A DNA stretch of 64,000 nucleotides from Brevibacterium album DSM 18261 (GCF_000426445.1 NZ_AUFJ01000010.1:62001-126000); one strand, 5' to 3'; shown: positions 34,573 to 43,459, counted from the first letter of the stretch. The notes: generated from the letters alone by a model not told the origin. A program made the numbers and translations.

Positions 34573-35613
34573 ATGGGTGGCAAGGAGCCGGCTCCCGGAA
34601 GGCGAGGCCTGCGTCAGATGACCCGCAACGTCGTGATCGGCGTGAGCGCGCTGATGCTGTTCTGTGCCGGGTTCACAGCGGTCAACATCGCACTCCTGAG
34701 CAGTGACTCGCCGGTCGGTCACTGGCGCAGCGACGAGGCGCGGCAGGAGTACGAGCGCCTGTACGAACAGGCCATGACGCTGATGCCCGTACCGGACTCC
34801 CAGCAGGACATCCAGACCAGCTTCGGTACGATCCGCGCCTACGTGTTCGCCGGGTCGACATCTCCTTCGGGGACGGGTGATCGTGCGCCCGTGGTGCTGC
34901 TTCCCGGTTACGGTGGGCCCGCTGTGACCTGGTATGCGAGCATCGCCGACCTGGCCGCCGAGCGCCCGGTGATCACTCTCGACACCCTGGGCATGGCCGG
35001 CATGTCCGAGCAGGTCGAGCCGATCACCTCAGCCGACGATCAGGTCCAGTGGCTGCACGAGGCGCTCATCGAACTCGACGTCGACCGCGCCCACCTGGCG
35101 GGATTCTCCTTCGGCGGACTCACGGCCACCATGTACGCCACCCAGCACCCCGAGCACGTCGCCAGCCTCACCCTGCTCGACCCAGCCTATGTGTTCACGC
35201 CCGTGAACAAGCGGTTCCTGGTGGGCGGGTTCGTCGCCAGCTTTCCCCTGATGCCCGACTCCTTCGCCAGCTGGTACACCAGCTGGATCTCCGGAGGCAC
35301 CGACGCGGCCAGGAACAGCCCTCTCACGGGCCTGCTCGACCATGGCCGGCGGCACTACGCCACCACGCTCCCCGTTCCCGAGCAGCTCCCCACCGAAACG
35401 CTCGCCAAGATCGCGACGCCAACCCTGGCGGTGCTCGCCGGAAGGAGCGTGGTCCACGACGCACACGACGCCGCTGAGACCGCAGCCACCATGCCCAACA
35501 CACAAGTCCGGGTGGAGCCCGAGGCCTCCCACGCCGTCCACATCGAGCACCACGACGGCCTCTTCCCCGTGATCTCCTCGTTCCTCGCCGACCACGATCG
35601 AGACACCCCATGA
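34573..35613 (+). CDS. Membrane-anchored alpha/beta hydrolase
   Basis: 346 residues. One N-terminal transmembrane helix (NVVIGVSALMLFCAGFTAVN) places the enzyme outside. Catalytic order: VVLLPGYGGPAVTWYAS (oxyanion loop), LAGFSFGGLTAT (nucleophile Ser), LAGRSVVHDAH (acid region) and EASHAVHIEHH (His). It resembles lipases/esterases and C-C hydrolases of the 2-hydroxymuconate type. GGAGGTAGGC precedes the ATG at 34573; an earlier GTG at 34462 would overlap the TetR gene. It is coupled to the DUF3995 gene by ATGA. Confidence 0.87.
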   Translation: MGGKEPAPGRRGLRQMTRNVVIGVSALMLFCAGFTAVNIALLSSDSPVGHWRSDEARQEYERLYEQAMTLMPVPDSQQDIQTSFGTIRAYVFAGSTSPSGTGDRAPVVLLPGYGGPAVTWYASIADLAAERPVITLDTLGMAGMSEQVEPITSADDQVQWLHEALIELDVDRAHLAGFSFGGLTATMYATQHPEHVASLTLLDPAYVFTPVNKRFLVGGFVASFPLMPDSFASWYTSWISGGTDAARNSPLTGLLDHGRRHYATTLPVPEQLPTETLAKIATPTLAVLAGRSVVHDAHDAAETAATMPNTQVRVEPEASHAVHIEHHDGLFPVISSFLADHDRDTP

Positions 35614-36158
35614 ACCTGGACCGAAGGCAGCAGTGGAATCTGCGGTCGAGAGTCGGCGCCCTGGTCTGGATGGTGCTGTTCGCAGCGATACACATGCATT
35701 GGGAACTCGGCGGAACCGTCGGCTTCGGCAACGCCGAGAAAACCACTCCCGAGGTCGATTCGATCGCGGCCGTGGCGTTCACGGCCGCGATCCTGCTGGC
35801 GTTCACGGCAGGGTTCGTCCTGATCGCACTGAGCATGCGGCCCACTGAGCACCGGCCACCCGGATGGGTCATTGCCACATATTCGTCAATAGCGGGCATC
35901 GCGCTGTGCGCCAGAGGAATCAGCGGTCTCATCGACACCTGGCTCCGAGAAGCCGGGCCCGCCGACGGAGGCATCTCCGGCCTGACCCACCAGCAGATCT
36001 ACGGGGTGGCGAATCCGGATACGGCGACACTCCGGGCCTCTTGCCTCATGGACGTCAACTTCGTCGCTGGAGGAATCCTTTTCGGTCTCGTCTTCATGAC
36101 ACGTGAACGCGCACGGACCGATCCCGGGATGGCAGGAACAGCTGATTCCACACATTGA
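35610..36158 (+). CDS. DUF3995-like membrane protein
   Basis: 182 residues with four hydrophobic segments (VGALVWMVLFAAIHMHWELG, AVAFTAAILLAFTAGFVLIA, TYSSIAGIALCARGISGLI, MDVNFVAGGILFGLVFM). The H-x-H-W-x-x-G motif in helix 1 and RGISG in helix 3 agree with DUF3995. It starts in ATGA overlap with the hydrolase stop, so the two are translated together. Function unknown. Confidence 0.75.
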   Translation: MNLDRRQQWNLRSRVGALVWMVLFAAIHMHWELGGTVGFGNAEKTTPEVDSIAAVAFTAAILLAFTAGFVLIALSMRPTEHRPPGWVIATYSSIAGIALCARGISGLIDTWLREAGPADGGISGLTHQQIYGVANPDTATLRASCLMDVNFVAGGILFGLVFMTRERARTDPGMAGTADSTH

Positions 36159-36471
36159 AGCGAGATCGATGCCCACCGAGCGACGCGGATGGCTCGGGTG
36201 ACGCCCCTGGACAACGCCTCGCCGAGAAGAGCACGAAGCCCCTCGGTTCATGAAACCGGACAGCAGCGTGGACTCGTCTCTCCGCACCCGCGGCTGCGTG
36301 TGCAGGCGCAGGCGGTGACGAGGACTGCAGCCGCTCCGCTCGCTGGTCCGATTGACCCGCGTCCTGCGGTGAACCCAGGCCAGGAGGAGAGCAACAATTG
36401 CGATCCCTACGGGCGTAAGCATGCACCTCACACCCAAGCAGTGCCGAGAGGGCAGTTCCGCGCACATGTTC
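36159..36471. other. Stretch without a supportable gene
   Basis: 313 bp between the convergent DUF3995 and TetR genes. Only short frames without motifs; no hairpin strong enough to call. Confidence 0.4.
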
Positions 36472-37089
36472 TCACGCTTCCTGATCACTGCGAACATTCT
36501 CGCTCGACAGGGCGGCAATATCGTCGAGCTCACTCCGCACGATATCGAGCGCCCAGCCGGGGTCGACATCGGGCGATTGGTGAAACAGGTGGAAGGCGAG
36601 TCCGTCGATGAGCGCGTGCAGTCGGCGCGCTCGTGACCGCACAAACGGCGCTCCCGCCCGTTCGGTCAGACTCTCCACGATCTGAGCACTGAGCGCGGAA
36701 AGCCGCTGGTGGGCTCGATTGCGCACCTCGTGGAGCTCCGGTATCACGGGGCGCTCCGCGACGAGTGCGAGGTTGACCTCGTATTCAGCCCGACTCTCAG
36801 GGGTGAGCGGCAGGACGTTCCTGATGATTGCGAACGCGCGCTCGCGCGGGTCGCTGCGAGGGGGCGTGGAGAGGATGCGCTCGGTTGCGCGCTGCACCAT
36901 GAGCTCGGCGGAGAACAGCACAAGTTCAGACCTACTCGGAAACACATGCCTGAGCGATCCGACGACGACTCCAGCCCGTTCCGCGACCGTCCGCACGGAG
37001 ACCGCCGATACGCCCTGGTCGAGGATCACCTCCCACACCGCCTCAGCGAGCTGAGCCTTACGCGCTTCCCAGTCCATCGATCGAGGCAT
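36472..37089 (-). CDS. TetR-family regulator
   Basis: 205 residues. HTH: LAEAVWEVILDQGVSAVSVR, TVAERAGVVVGSLRHVFPSR and ELVLFSAELM, the TetR/BetI pattern. The C-terminal ligand domain is helical with HALIDGLAFHLF, as in TetR_C_6 proteins. It is divergent from the small lipoprotein gene over two similar palindromes. Confidence 0.9.
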   Translation of the reverse strand: MPRSMDWEARKAQLAEAVWEVILDQGVSAVSVRTVAERAGVVVGSLRHVFPSRSELVLFSAELMVQRATERILSTPPRSDPRERAFAIIRNVLPLTPESRAEYEVNLALVAERPVIPELHEVRNRAHQRLSALSAQIVESLTERAGAPFVRSRARRLHALIDGLAFHLFHQSPDVDPGWALDIVRSELDDIAALSSENVRSDQEA

Positions 37090-37100
37090 GCGGAAATATT

Positions 37101-37149
37101 AGCACGTCCGTGCTACGCTGAGTGCATTCGATATCAGCACACTCGTGCT
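37101..37149. promoter_or_regulatory. Two AGCAC-N4-GTGCT operators
   Basis: AGCACGTCCGTGCT at 37101-37114 and AGCACACTCGTGCT at 37136-37149, identical half-sites with the same spacing, 35 bp apart (centre to centre) in the divergent promoter. Two-site arrays of this type are typical of TetR autorepressors. Confidence 0.75.
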
Positions 37150-37180
37150 AAATCCTTTCGGAAGCGAGGTACAACCTGAC

Positions 37181-37564
37181 ATGGCACATCCGCGCGCACA
37201 TCGCGATGCAGCCCGAGCGCTCCTAGTCCTTGCGGCCACCGCCGCGACCGTCAGCCTGACCGCTTGCGCCGCAGACGCTTCGAATGCCGAGCCCGAGACG
37301 AAGACCTTCTCCTACGAGGGCGAGTCCCTGCTGCTGGAGACTCACGAGGTCGCCACCACCATCACCGAAACCGACCGCGAGGATATCCGGGTCACCCGCT
37401 GGCTGGATCGCTCCATGGGGAGCACGAGGGTCATGTGGGAACTGAATGACGACACACTGGAAATCGACGCGGGATGCCACGGCATCGCGATCTGCGACGC
37501 CAGGTTCGTAGTCGAGGTACCACGCGGCCTCGAAGTCGAACGACTCAACCCCGCAGTCGACTGA
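37181..37564 (+). CDS. Small lipoprotein (DUF4097-like N-terminal part)
   Basis: 127 residues. Signal ALLVLAATAATVSLTAC with lipobox LTAC, then FSYEGESLLLETHEVATTIT and VTRWLDRSMGSTRVMWELND, ending FVVEVPRGLEVERLNPAVD. The beta-strand pattern is that of DUF4097 proteins, which normally continue with many more repeats. Here the protein stops after the first sheets, so it may be a truncated relative. It is controlled by the divergent TetR via two operators and followed by a small membrane protein 74 bp downstream. Confidence 0.7.
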   Translation: MAHPRAHRDAARALLVLAATAATVSLTACAADASNAEPETKTFSYEGESLLLETHEVATTITETDREDIRVTRWLDRSMGSTRVMWELNDDTLEIDAGCHGIAICDARFVVEVPRGLEVERLNPAVD

Positions 37565-37638
37565 CCGCTCCCCCAAACCGGCACGGGCGTGATCCCGCGC
37601 TGACACTTCAGCACCTGCGACAAGAATCGGAGCGACAC

Positions 37639-37893
37639 ATGCGCATAATCGTGGAGATCATCGGAATCGTCCTGCTCATCAACGGCCTCGGCGGACTGCT
37701 CGTCGGGGACGAGTTCGGACTCCTGGGCCGCGTGGCCGACGGCGGGGCGCTCACTGCGCTGCAGATAATCGCGACTGCGGTCGGGAGCATGCTGGTCGGC
37801 GGCGGCCTGCTGGGACGAACGAAGGCAAAGACTCGTCGTAGGAACACCGGGAAATCCGACACGGATGCAGATGTGCTGGACGACCTGCTCTGA
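37639..37893 (+). CDS. Small membrane protein
   Basis: 84 residues with two hydrophobic segments: IIVEIIGIVLLINGLGGLLV and LTALQIIATAVGSMLVGGGL, then a basic RRRN tail and acidic end DTDADVLDDLL. Start ATG at 37639; GGAGCGACAC precedes it. Probably in one transcript with the lipoprotein. No family name recognised. Confidence 0.6.
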   Translation: MRIIVEIIGIVLLINGLGGLLVGDEFGLLGRVADGGALTALQIIATAVGSMLVGGGLLGRTKAKTRRRNTGKSDTDADVLDDLL

Positions 37894-38248
37894 CGCACCC
37901 GCTTCGTATGCACATTCCAGGACGGAGAGAAGCAGACCGGCGAGGTGATCGGCTGGTCGCTGGCGGTACCCCCCCTTCCTGCCATCCGCGTGCGACGGAG
38001 CCAACCGGAAGGCTGCGAGGAAGAAGACGACCAGGGGACGCACTGCTCGCACCGTCCCGCTCTCCGACGACCAACTCCTCACCGAAGTCAATGGCGGGCA
38101 GCTGTGGAATGCACGCTTCAGAGCCGTTGCGCGGTGGCGCGAACTCGGCAGATGCCACCGCCCTCTCGATCGTCAACAACCGGGGTCCACGTGGGGGCCA
38201 CGCAGGACCTCAGCAGTCCTGAGCCTGTCGCCTGCGCGCCCACCGCAG
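37894..38248. other. Stretch without a supportable gene
   Basis: About 355 bp between the small membrane protein and the tRNA-Val terminator. A plus-strand frame at about 37918 (FQDGEKQTGEVIGWSLAVPP) looks like the remains of a larger protein but has no start and no clear family. Confidence 0.4.
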
Positions 38249-38287
38249 AACCCCGCTCTCCCTTGAAAACACTGGGAGAGCGGGGCT
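38249..38287 (-). terminator. Terminator of tRNA-Val
   Basis: AACCCCGCTCTCCC, loop TTGAAAACACT, GGGAGAGCGGGGCTT: a 12-bp perfect core stem. Read on the minus strand it sits 13 bp after the tRNA 3' end and is followed by T residues. Confidence 0.75.
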
Positions 38288-38299
38288 TCGCGAATGCCG

Positions 38300-38373
38300 T
38301 GGACCCAGAGGGACTCGAACCCCCGACCCTCTCGGTGTAAACGAGATGCTCTAGCCAACTGAGCTATAGGTCC
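38300..38373 (-). tRNA. tRNA-Val (TAC)
   Basis: 74-nt cloverleaf on the minus strand: acceptor GGACCTA/TGGGTCC, D-loop AGTTGGCTA, anticodon loop TTTACAC (anticodon TAC), T-loop TTCGAGT. The variable region and T-arm are normal. No CCA is encoded. Its 3' end faces the accessory region 18.6-38.2 kb. Confidence 0.97.
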
Positions 38374-38549
38374 AGTGGCGCCGAAGGCTCGGCGACGCCG
38401 TCAAGTATCCCACACGGCACCCCGCCCGCCGGGCAGGGCCATCATGATCAAGGTCACCGTTCGGCAACATTCCCGGCAGTCGAGTCACGAACCGTCGCAT
38501 TGGCGAACAGAACGAACAGAAATTGTCGGCGACCTCTCAGGACCATACT

Positions 38550-38565
38550 GTGAGAGTGATCTCAC
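38550..38565. promoter_or_regulatory. TGAGA-GTGA-TCTCA palindrome upstream of the LPXTG gene
   Basis: Perfect 5-bp dyad at 38551-38564 with an overlapping GTGAG/CTCAC dyad, about 75 bp before the start codon, next to CATACT (38544-38549), a possible -10 element. The region 38374-38640 is otherwise non-coding. Confidence 0.4.
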
Positions 38566-38640
38566 TCGCATGAGACCGCGCTGCGCGGCCGCCCCGGCGG
38601 CAGCCCCGCGCAGCCGTGCTCGAACAGAAGGGACCCGGCC

Positions 38641-40308
38641 ATGAAGTCGCCGCACCTCGCACCCGCAGTCCTCGCTTCCGTCGCCGCCGCCGGTCTGGTC
38701 CTCGCCCCCGCAGCGGCCTTTGCTCAGACGGCGCCCGAGCCCGAGGAGACCCAGACGGCCGCTCCGACAGCCGCGCAGCAGAAGGCCGCCCCTGCGGAGC
38801 CGAGCCAGTCCCCCAGTCCTGCCGAGGAGCCGGCTGAGAACGAGAGCCCCGCAGAAGAGCCCGAGGCCCCGGCCCAGCCCGAGACCGATGAGAGCGAGGC
38901 GCCCTCCGATCCCCCTGCCGAGGAGCCGGAGGAATCCGCTCAGCCGGAGGAGAGCGACGAGCCCACCGCTCCCGCCGAGGAGGAGCCCGAGGTCACCGTC
39001 GAAGCACCAGCGGCCGCGGCCGTCGAGGACGTCGCGCAGATCGAGGGGGAAGACGCCGTCCCGGGTGTGACGCTCACCGTCTCAGGCCTGCCCGAGGGCA
39101 CCCAGTCGGTCTCCTTCGCCGTCACCGGCGGCGCCGAGGGCGAACAGACCCTCGCAGCCGAGCCGAGCACCGCAGAGGACGGCACGGTCTCGGGCGAGGC
39201 CGCCTACACCTTCGAGGTCCCCGCGGACGCCGACCTCGCAGAGTATGCGGGCACCCGCGCCGTTGCGGTCATCGCCGACGGCAAGGAGGCCGGAACCACC
39301 TCCTTTGACATCACGCCGCCGGCAGCCGAGGACGACGGCACGGAGGACGAGCAGGACGGCGAAGACAGCCAGGACGACGGCGAGGACCAGATCGAGGACG
39401 AGCAGAACGGCACCGAGGACGAACAGGCGGGCGATCCTGCGCTCACCGTGCCGAGTTCCATCGCGATCGAGGACCTCGCCTTCCCCCTGGGCGAAGTCCC
39501 GGACGGCGCGGGCCTCGCCGTCTCCGCATCCGGCCTCGAGCCGGGAGAGCAGTACTCCTTCGACATCCTCGCACCGGAGGGCCTGAGCGAGACCCTCGAC
39601 CACTCGATCCAGGTCACGGCCGATGAGCAGGGCAACGCTGCGGCCACCTACTACATCGAGTACTCCGGCGACGTCGACCTCTCCACCCTCGCCGGCACCT
39701 ACACCGTCGAACTCGTGAGCGGCGAGGATGTGCTCGATTCCAGCACCGTCACAGTCACTCACGCCGGGGACGACGATGCCGGCCCCGGCGACGACACCGA
39801 TGACGGCGAGGACAAGGATTCGGACGATCCCTGGGCCGGCGAGGACGACGAAGCCACCTACGAGGCAGCGATCGCCATCAGCCCGAGGACCGTCAGCAGC
39901 ACCGACTTCATCAACGCGAACAAGGGCGTGGAAGTCACGGCGAGCGGATGCGAGCCGGGCACAGCCGTCGGCCTGGAGGTCTACTGGCCGGATTCTGACG
40001 AGGTTGCCTACGCGGCCGGCGACACCGCGGACGACGAGGGGCGGGCGACGTTCTCCTTCTACGGCACAGGCAGCAACCCCGATGACTACGTCGGCACCTG
40101 GAAGACGGTTGTCACCTGCAGCGACACCTCGGCCGCGGGCACCTTCGAGGTCACCGGCTCCCGCAGCAGCGGCGGCCAGGACGGCTCCTCGCTCCCGCGC
40201 ACGGGTGTGGAGTCGGGAGGCCTCGCAGTGGCGGCGGCGACCCTGATCGCAGTCGGCTCCGCGACCGTCATGCTCTCGACGCGTCGGCAGATGAAGCGCA
40301 GGGCGTGA
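38641..40308 (+). CDS. LPXTG cell-wall-anchored surface protein
   Basis: 555 residues: signal peptide (LASVAAAGLVLAPAAAFAQT), a Pro/Glu/Ala-rich extended region (residues 30-115), then three beta-rich modules separated by Asp/Glu-rich linkers (about 225-265 and 375-405). The modules share phrases such as LTVSGLPEGTQSVSF, LAVSASGLEPGEQYSFDI and VEVTASGCEPGTAVGLEVYW, so they are likely repeats of one Ig-like fold. The C-terminus has LPRTG at 518-522, a hydrophobic helix and RRQMKRRA: a complete sortase signal. Role probably adhesion or surface structure. A bidirectional hairpin follows. Confidence 0.9.
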   Translation: MKSPHLAPAVLASVAAAGLVLAPAAAFAQTAPEPEETQTAAPTAAQQKAAPAEPSQSPSPAEEPAENESPAEEPEAPAQPETDESEAPSDPPAEEPEESAQPEESDEPTAPAEEEPEVTVEAPAAAAVEDVAQIEGEDAVPGVTLTVSGLPEGTQSVSFAVTGGAEGEQTLAAEPSTAEDGTVSGEAAYTFEVPADADLAEYAGTRAVAVIADGKEAGTTSFDITPPAAEDDGTEDEQDGEDSQDDGEDQIEDEQNGTEDEQAGDPALTVPSSIAIEDLAFPLGEVPDGAGLAVSASGLEPGEQYSFDILAPEGLSETLDHSIQVTADEQGNAAATYYIEYSGDVDLSTLAGTYTVELVSGEDVLDSSTVTVTHAGDDDAGPGDDTDDGEDKDSDDPWAGEDDEATYEAAIAISPRTVSSTDFINANKGVEVTASGCEPGTAVGLEVYWPDSDEVAYAAGDTADDEGRATFSFYGTGSNPDDYVGTWKTVVTCSDTSAAGTFEVTGSRSSGGQDGSSLPRTGVESGGLAVAAATLIAVGSATVMLSTRRQMKRRA

Positions 40309-40360
40309 GCCGCGGCTCGGTCTACGGCACACTCAGCGCGGCAGGCTGAGTGCCGCGATG

Positions 40361-40411
40361 TGCGAGGGCCCGTCCTGCCCGGCACCCCAGCCGGCAGGAC
40401 GGGCCCTCGCA
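40361..40411. terminator. Long hairpin between convergent genes
   Basis: TGCGAGGGCCCGTCCTGC...GGCAGGACGGGCCCTCGCA: a stem of about 19 bp with one unpaired base and a short loop. It closes both the LPXTG gene and the DUF779 gene. Confidence 0.8.
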
Positions 40412-40428
40412 TGCAGCGGACGCCGCAC

Positions 40429-40845
40429 CTATTCCATGAGGCGCGAGCGCACGATGAAGCGCTTGCCCGTGGGGCCCTCCACGCTGAAGCCGGAGCCGCG
40501 CCCCTCCACCACGTCGACCGTGAGGTGCGTGTGCTTCCAGTACTCGAACTGTTCGGCCGACATCCAGAACTCCAGCTCCGCGCTGCCCTCGGGCACATCC
40601 GGCAGCGTGAAGACGCCCAGCAGCACGTCCGCGTCACCGGTGAGGAACTCGCCTGCCGGATAGCACATGGGCGCCGACCCGTCGCAGCAGCCTCCCGACT
40701 GGTGGAACATGAGCCTCCCGTGCCGCTCCACGAGCTCACGCAGCAGGTCCACCGCTGCCGAGGTGAGGGCCACGCGCGAGGCTCCCTCGCCTTCCAGCGC
40801 GGGAACGGACTCGAGGACATCGGCACTCGCCGTCTGCTCATTCAT
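40429..40845 (-). CDS. DUF779 protein
   Basis: 138 residues: VDLLRELVERHGRLMFHQSG, GCCDGSAPMCYPAGEFLTGD, then EFWMSAEQFEYWKHTHLTVD. Cys-Cys-Asp-Gly-Ser is the family signature. DUF779 genes usually stand next to aldehyde dehydrogenase genes; none is present here, so this is an isolated copy. GGCGAGGAGGCC precedes the ATG at 40845. Confidence 0.92.
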   Translation of the reverse strand: MNEQTASADVLESVPALEGEGASRVALTSAAVDLLRELVERHGRLMFHQSGGCCDGSAPMCYPAGEFLTGDADVLLGVFTLPDVPEGSAELEFWMSAEQFEYWKHTHLTVDVVEGRGSGFSVEGPTGKRFIVRSRLME

Positions 40846-40986
40846 CGTGGCCTCCTCGCCTCGGGTGACGCCTGAGTGCTTCGAGGGTAGCCCAGCTGAG
40901 AGGATGCAGAAAGGGGCTCCCCTCGTACGGACGGGCTCCGCGAACACCATCCGCCCTCGACCCGACCAGGACCAGGAGAGACCGCG

Positions 40987-42120
40987 ATGAAGTGGACGAA
41001 CGCCGTCTTCATGCGGGGAGGCACCAGCAAGGGCCTCTTCTTCGCCGAGCACGATCTGCCGGCGCTCGGACCGGAACGGGACGCGCTGCTCCTCGCCGCT
41101 CTCGGCTCGCCCGACCGCTTCGGCCGCCAGCTCGACGGCATGGGCGGCGGACTGTCCTCCCTCTCCAAGGTCGTCACGGTGACCGCAGCGGACCGGCCCG
41201 ATGCCGCACTCGACTACACCTTCGGCCAGGTCGCCGTCGATGAGCCCCTCGTGGACTACTCCGCCAACTGCGGCAATCTCTCCTCCGCCGTGGTTCCCTT
41301 CGCCCTGGAGAGCGGTCTCCTCACGCTCGAGGACGGGCACCGGACCGTCCGCGTGCGCAACACCAACACGGACGCTCTCATCGAGGTGGGGCTTGAGGTG
41401 CGGAACGGAACAGCGCTCACGGCCGGCGACCTCGCGCTCCCGGGGGTCTCCGGCACCGGCGCCCCCATCGAACTCCGGTACCTGCACCCGGCCGGCAGCC
41501 GCACCGGCGCACTCCTGCCCTCCGGCTCCGCACGGACCGTCCTGGCGTGGCGGAGCCGGGCCGTCGAAGCCTCCCTCGTCGACGCGGCCCTGCCGATGGT
41601 CTTCGTCCGTGCCGCAGACCTCGGCATCGAGGGGACCGAGTTCCCCGCGCAGCTCGACGAGGAGCGGGAGCTGCAGGCCCTGCTCGAAGGTCTGCGGTGC
41701 GCGGGAGCTGCGGTCATGGGTCTCACCGATGCGAGCGGCGCGGCACCCCTCGCCGCTCCGAAGATCGCGATCGTCGCCGAACCCCTCACCGGGCGGCTGA
41801 TCGATGGGAGCGCTGTCGGTCCGCACTCCTGCGATCTCACGATGCGCGTGATCTCGATGGGCCAGGCCCATCGTGCGACTCCCGGCACCACTGCCCTCTG
41901 CACCGCCGCTGCCGCCCAGATCCCCGGGAGCCTGGTCCGCGAATGCGTTGGCGCCGAGGCCGATGGCAGCTCCCTGCGGATCTCAACGCCATCCGGGGTC
42001 GTCACGGCGGGTGCGGCGGTGAATGCGCTCCCGGACGGGACGACGACGGTCGAGAGCGCCTCGCTGTACCGGACCGCGCGAGTGCTCATGCGCGGTCAGG
42101 TCGCAGTCCCCGCCGGCTGA
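40987..42120 (+). CDS. PrpF-family isomerase (4-oxalomesaconate tautomerase/aconitate isomerase type)
   Basis: 377 residues with two similar diaminopimelate-epimerase-like halves. Key features: FMRGGTSKGLFF near the N-terminus, MGGGLSSLSKVVTV, DYSANCGNLSSAV and the C-terminal MGQAHRATPGTTALCTAAAA. PrpF proteins shift double bonds of substituted aconitates; the closest named members are methylaconitate isomerase, 4-oxalomesaconate tautomerase and FldA. No prp or gallate-pathway gene lies nearby, so the substrate is open. Ribosome-binding site GGAGAG. Divergent from the DUF779 gene. Confidence 0.88.
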   Translation: MKWTNAVFMRGGTSKGLFFAEHDLPALGPERDALLLAALGSPDRFGRQLDGMGGGLSSLSKVVTVTAADRPDAALDYTFGQVAVDEPLVDYSANCGNLSSAVVPFALESGLLTLEDGHRTVRVRNTNTDALIEVGLEVRNGTALTAGDLALPGVSGTGAPIELRYLHPAGSRTGALLPSGSARTVLAWRSRAVEASLVDAALPMVFVRAADLGIEGTEFPAQLDEERELQALLEGLRCAGAAVMGLTDASGAAPLAAPKIAIVAEPLTGRLIDGSAVGPHSCDLTMRVISMGQAHRATPGTTALCTAAAAQIPGSLVRECVGAEADGSSLRISTPSGVVTAGAAVNALPDGTTTVESASLYRTARVLMRGQVAVPAG

Positions 42121-42156
42121 ATCCCCCGCGCTGCGAGTATGGCGCAGGTGCTCCGC

Positions 42157-43344
42157 TCACGTCCGCGTGCTCTCCATGAGTGAGGCGATCCCCGCGAGCC
42201 CGCGCCTGATCGTGGCTTCGTCCGTCGCGTAGGACAGCCGCACGAAGCCCTCACCGCCTGAGCCGAACGCGGTTCCCGGGATGACCGCGACGCGATGGTC
42301 GACGAGCAGGCGCTCCGCGAACTCGTCACTGCCGAGGCCGGAGGGCCGGATGTCGGCGAAGACATAGAAGGCGCCGCCCGCCTTGGCGCACGAGACGCCG
42401 GGAATCGCGGTGAGTCCGGCGACGATGAGCTCCCGTCTGCTCCTGTACGCCTCGAGCATCGCGTCCGCGTCCTCCTGCGGACCCGTGAGTGCCGCGATCG
42501 CCGCGCGCTGCACGAATTCGGGCGAACAGGAGGTCACGCCCTCCTTCATCCGGGTCGTCGTCGCAAGAAGCGCTTCGGGGCCGATGATGTATCCGACCCT
42601 CCACCCCGTCATCGCATAGGCCTTCGACACGGAGCCGACCATGAGGAAGCGCTCGAACTCAGGAGCCGCCTGTGCGATCGACACGTGTGCATCGCCGTCG
42701 TGGACGATCCGCTCGTAGACCTCGTCGGAGACGACGATGAAGCCGTTCTCCTCCGCGAGCGCCGCGATCGCCTGCAGCTCCTCCTGCGGGACGACCGCCC
42801 CCATCGGGTTCGCGGGGGTGTTGAGGATCAGCGCGCGCGTGCGCGGTGTGAGTGCGGCCTCGATCTGCGAGGCCGTGAGGACGAAGCCGTTCTCCGCGCT
42901 CAGCTCCACATCGACCGCGTTGGCCCCCACGAGATGGATCTGGCCCCGGTAGTTCGCGTACGAAGGGTTGGGGACGAGCACATCGTCCCCCGGATCCACT
43001 GCGGTGCGCAGGGCGAGGAACATGCCCTCCTGTCCGCCGACCGTGACGACCACGTTCTCCCGGTGCAGCGCGCGCCCCCAGCGCTCCGAGTACAGTTCGG
43101 CGACGGCATCGCGCAGGGCGGGGATCCCCGCGTTGGGGGTGTAGCGGGTGCCGCCGGCGCGCATGGACTCCACCGCAGCCTCGACGATGTGCGGAGGAGT
43201 GTCGAAATCCGGCTCCCCCACAGTGAGCGAGGCGACGTCATCGAATGCCGACACCCGTTCGAACATCGCCCTGATGGCGCTGGGCGGATACTCGCGTGCG
43301 GTGTTCGACGCGGTCGGTACCGTGCCTGTGCGGCCGAGGTTCAT
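42157..43344 (-). CDS. Class I/II PLP-dependent aminotransferase
   Basis: 395 residues. SLTVGEPDFDTPPHIVEAAV, GGQEGMFLALRTAV, NTPANPMGAVV, DEVYERIVHDG, and the PLP lysine in GSVSKAYAMTGWRVGY. C-terminal Arg in FVRLSYA binds the substrate carboxylate. This is the aspartate aminotransferase subgroup I-gamma pattern; the donor could be aspartate, alanine or another amino acid. It lies 115 bp downstream of the second amidohydrolase on the same strand and may belong to the same pathway. Confidence 0.9.
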   Translation of the reverse strand: MNLGRTGTVPTASNTAREYPPSAIRAMFERVSAFDDVASLTVGEPDFDTPPHIVEAAVESMRAGGTRYTPNAGIPALRDAVAELYSERWGRALHRENVVVTVGGQEGMFLALRTAVDPGDDVLVPNPSYANYRGQIHLVGANAVDVELSAENGFVLTASQIEAALTPRTRALILNTPANPMGAVVPQEELQAIAALAEENGFIVVSDEVYERIVHDGDAHVSIAQAAPEFERFLMVGSVSKAYAMTGWRVGYIIGPEALLATTTRMKEGVTSCSPEFVQRAAIAALTGPQEDADAMLEAYRSRRELIVAGLTAIPGVSCAKAGGAFYVFADIRPSGLGSDEFAERLLVDHRVAVIPGTAFGSGGEGFVRLSYATDEATIRRGLAGIASLMESTRT

Positions 43345-43459
43345 CGCGGGTCCTCTCCTTCGACGACGTGACTGCCACTATAGGTCGTCGGCTCACCCGC
43401 ACGCAGAGGGCACGCTCTCCCTCCGCCTTCTCCCCCGCCTGCACCGGGCGCACGCCCGG

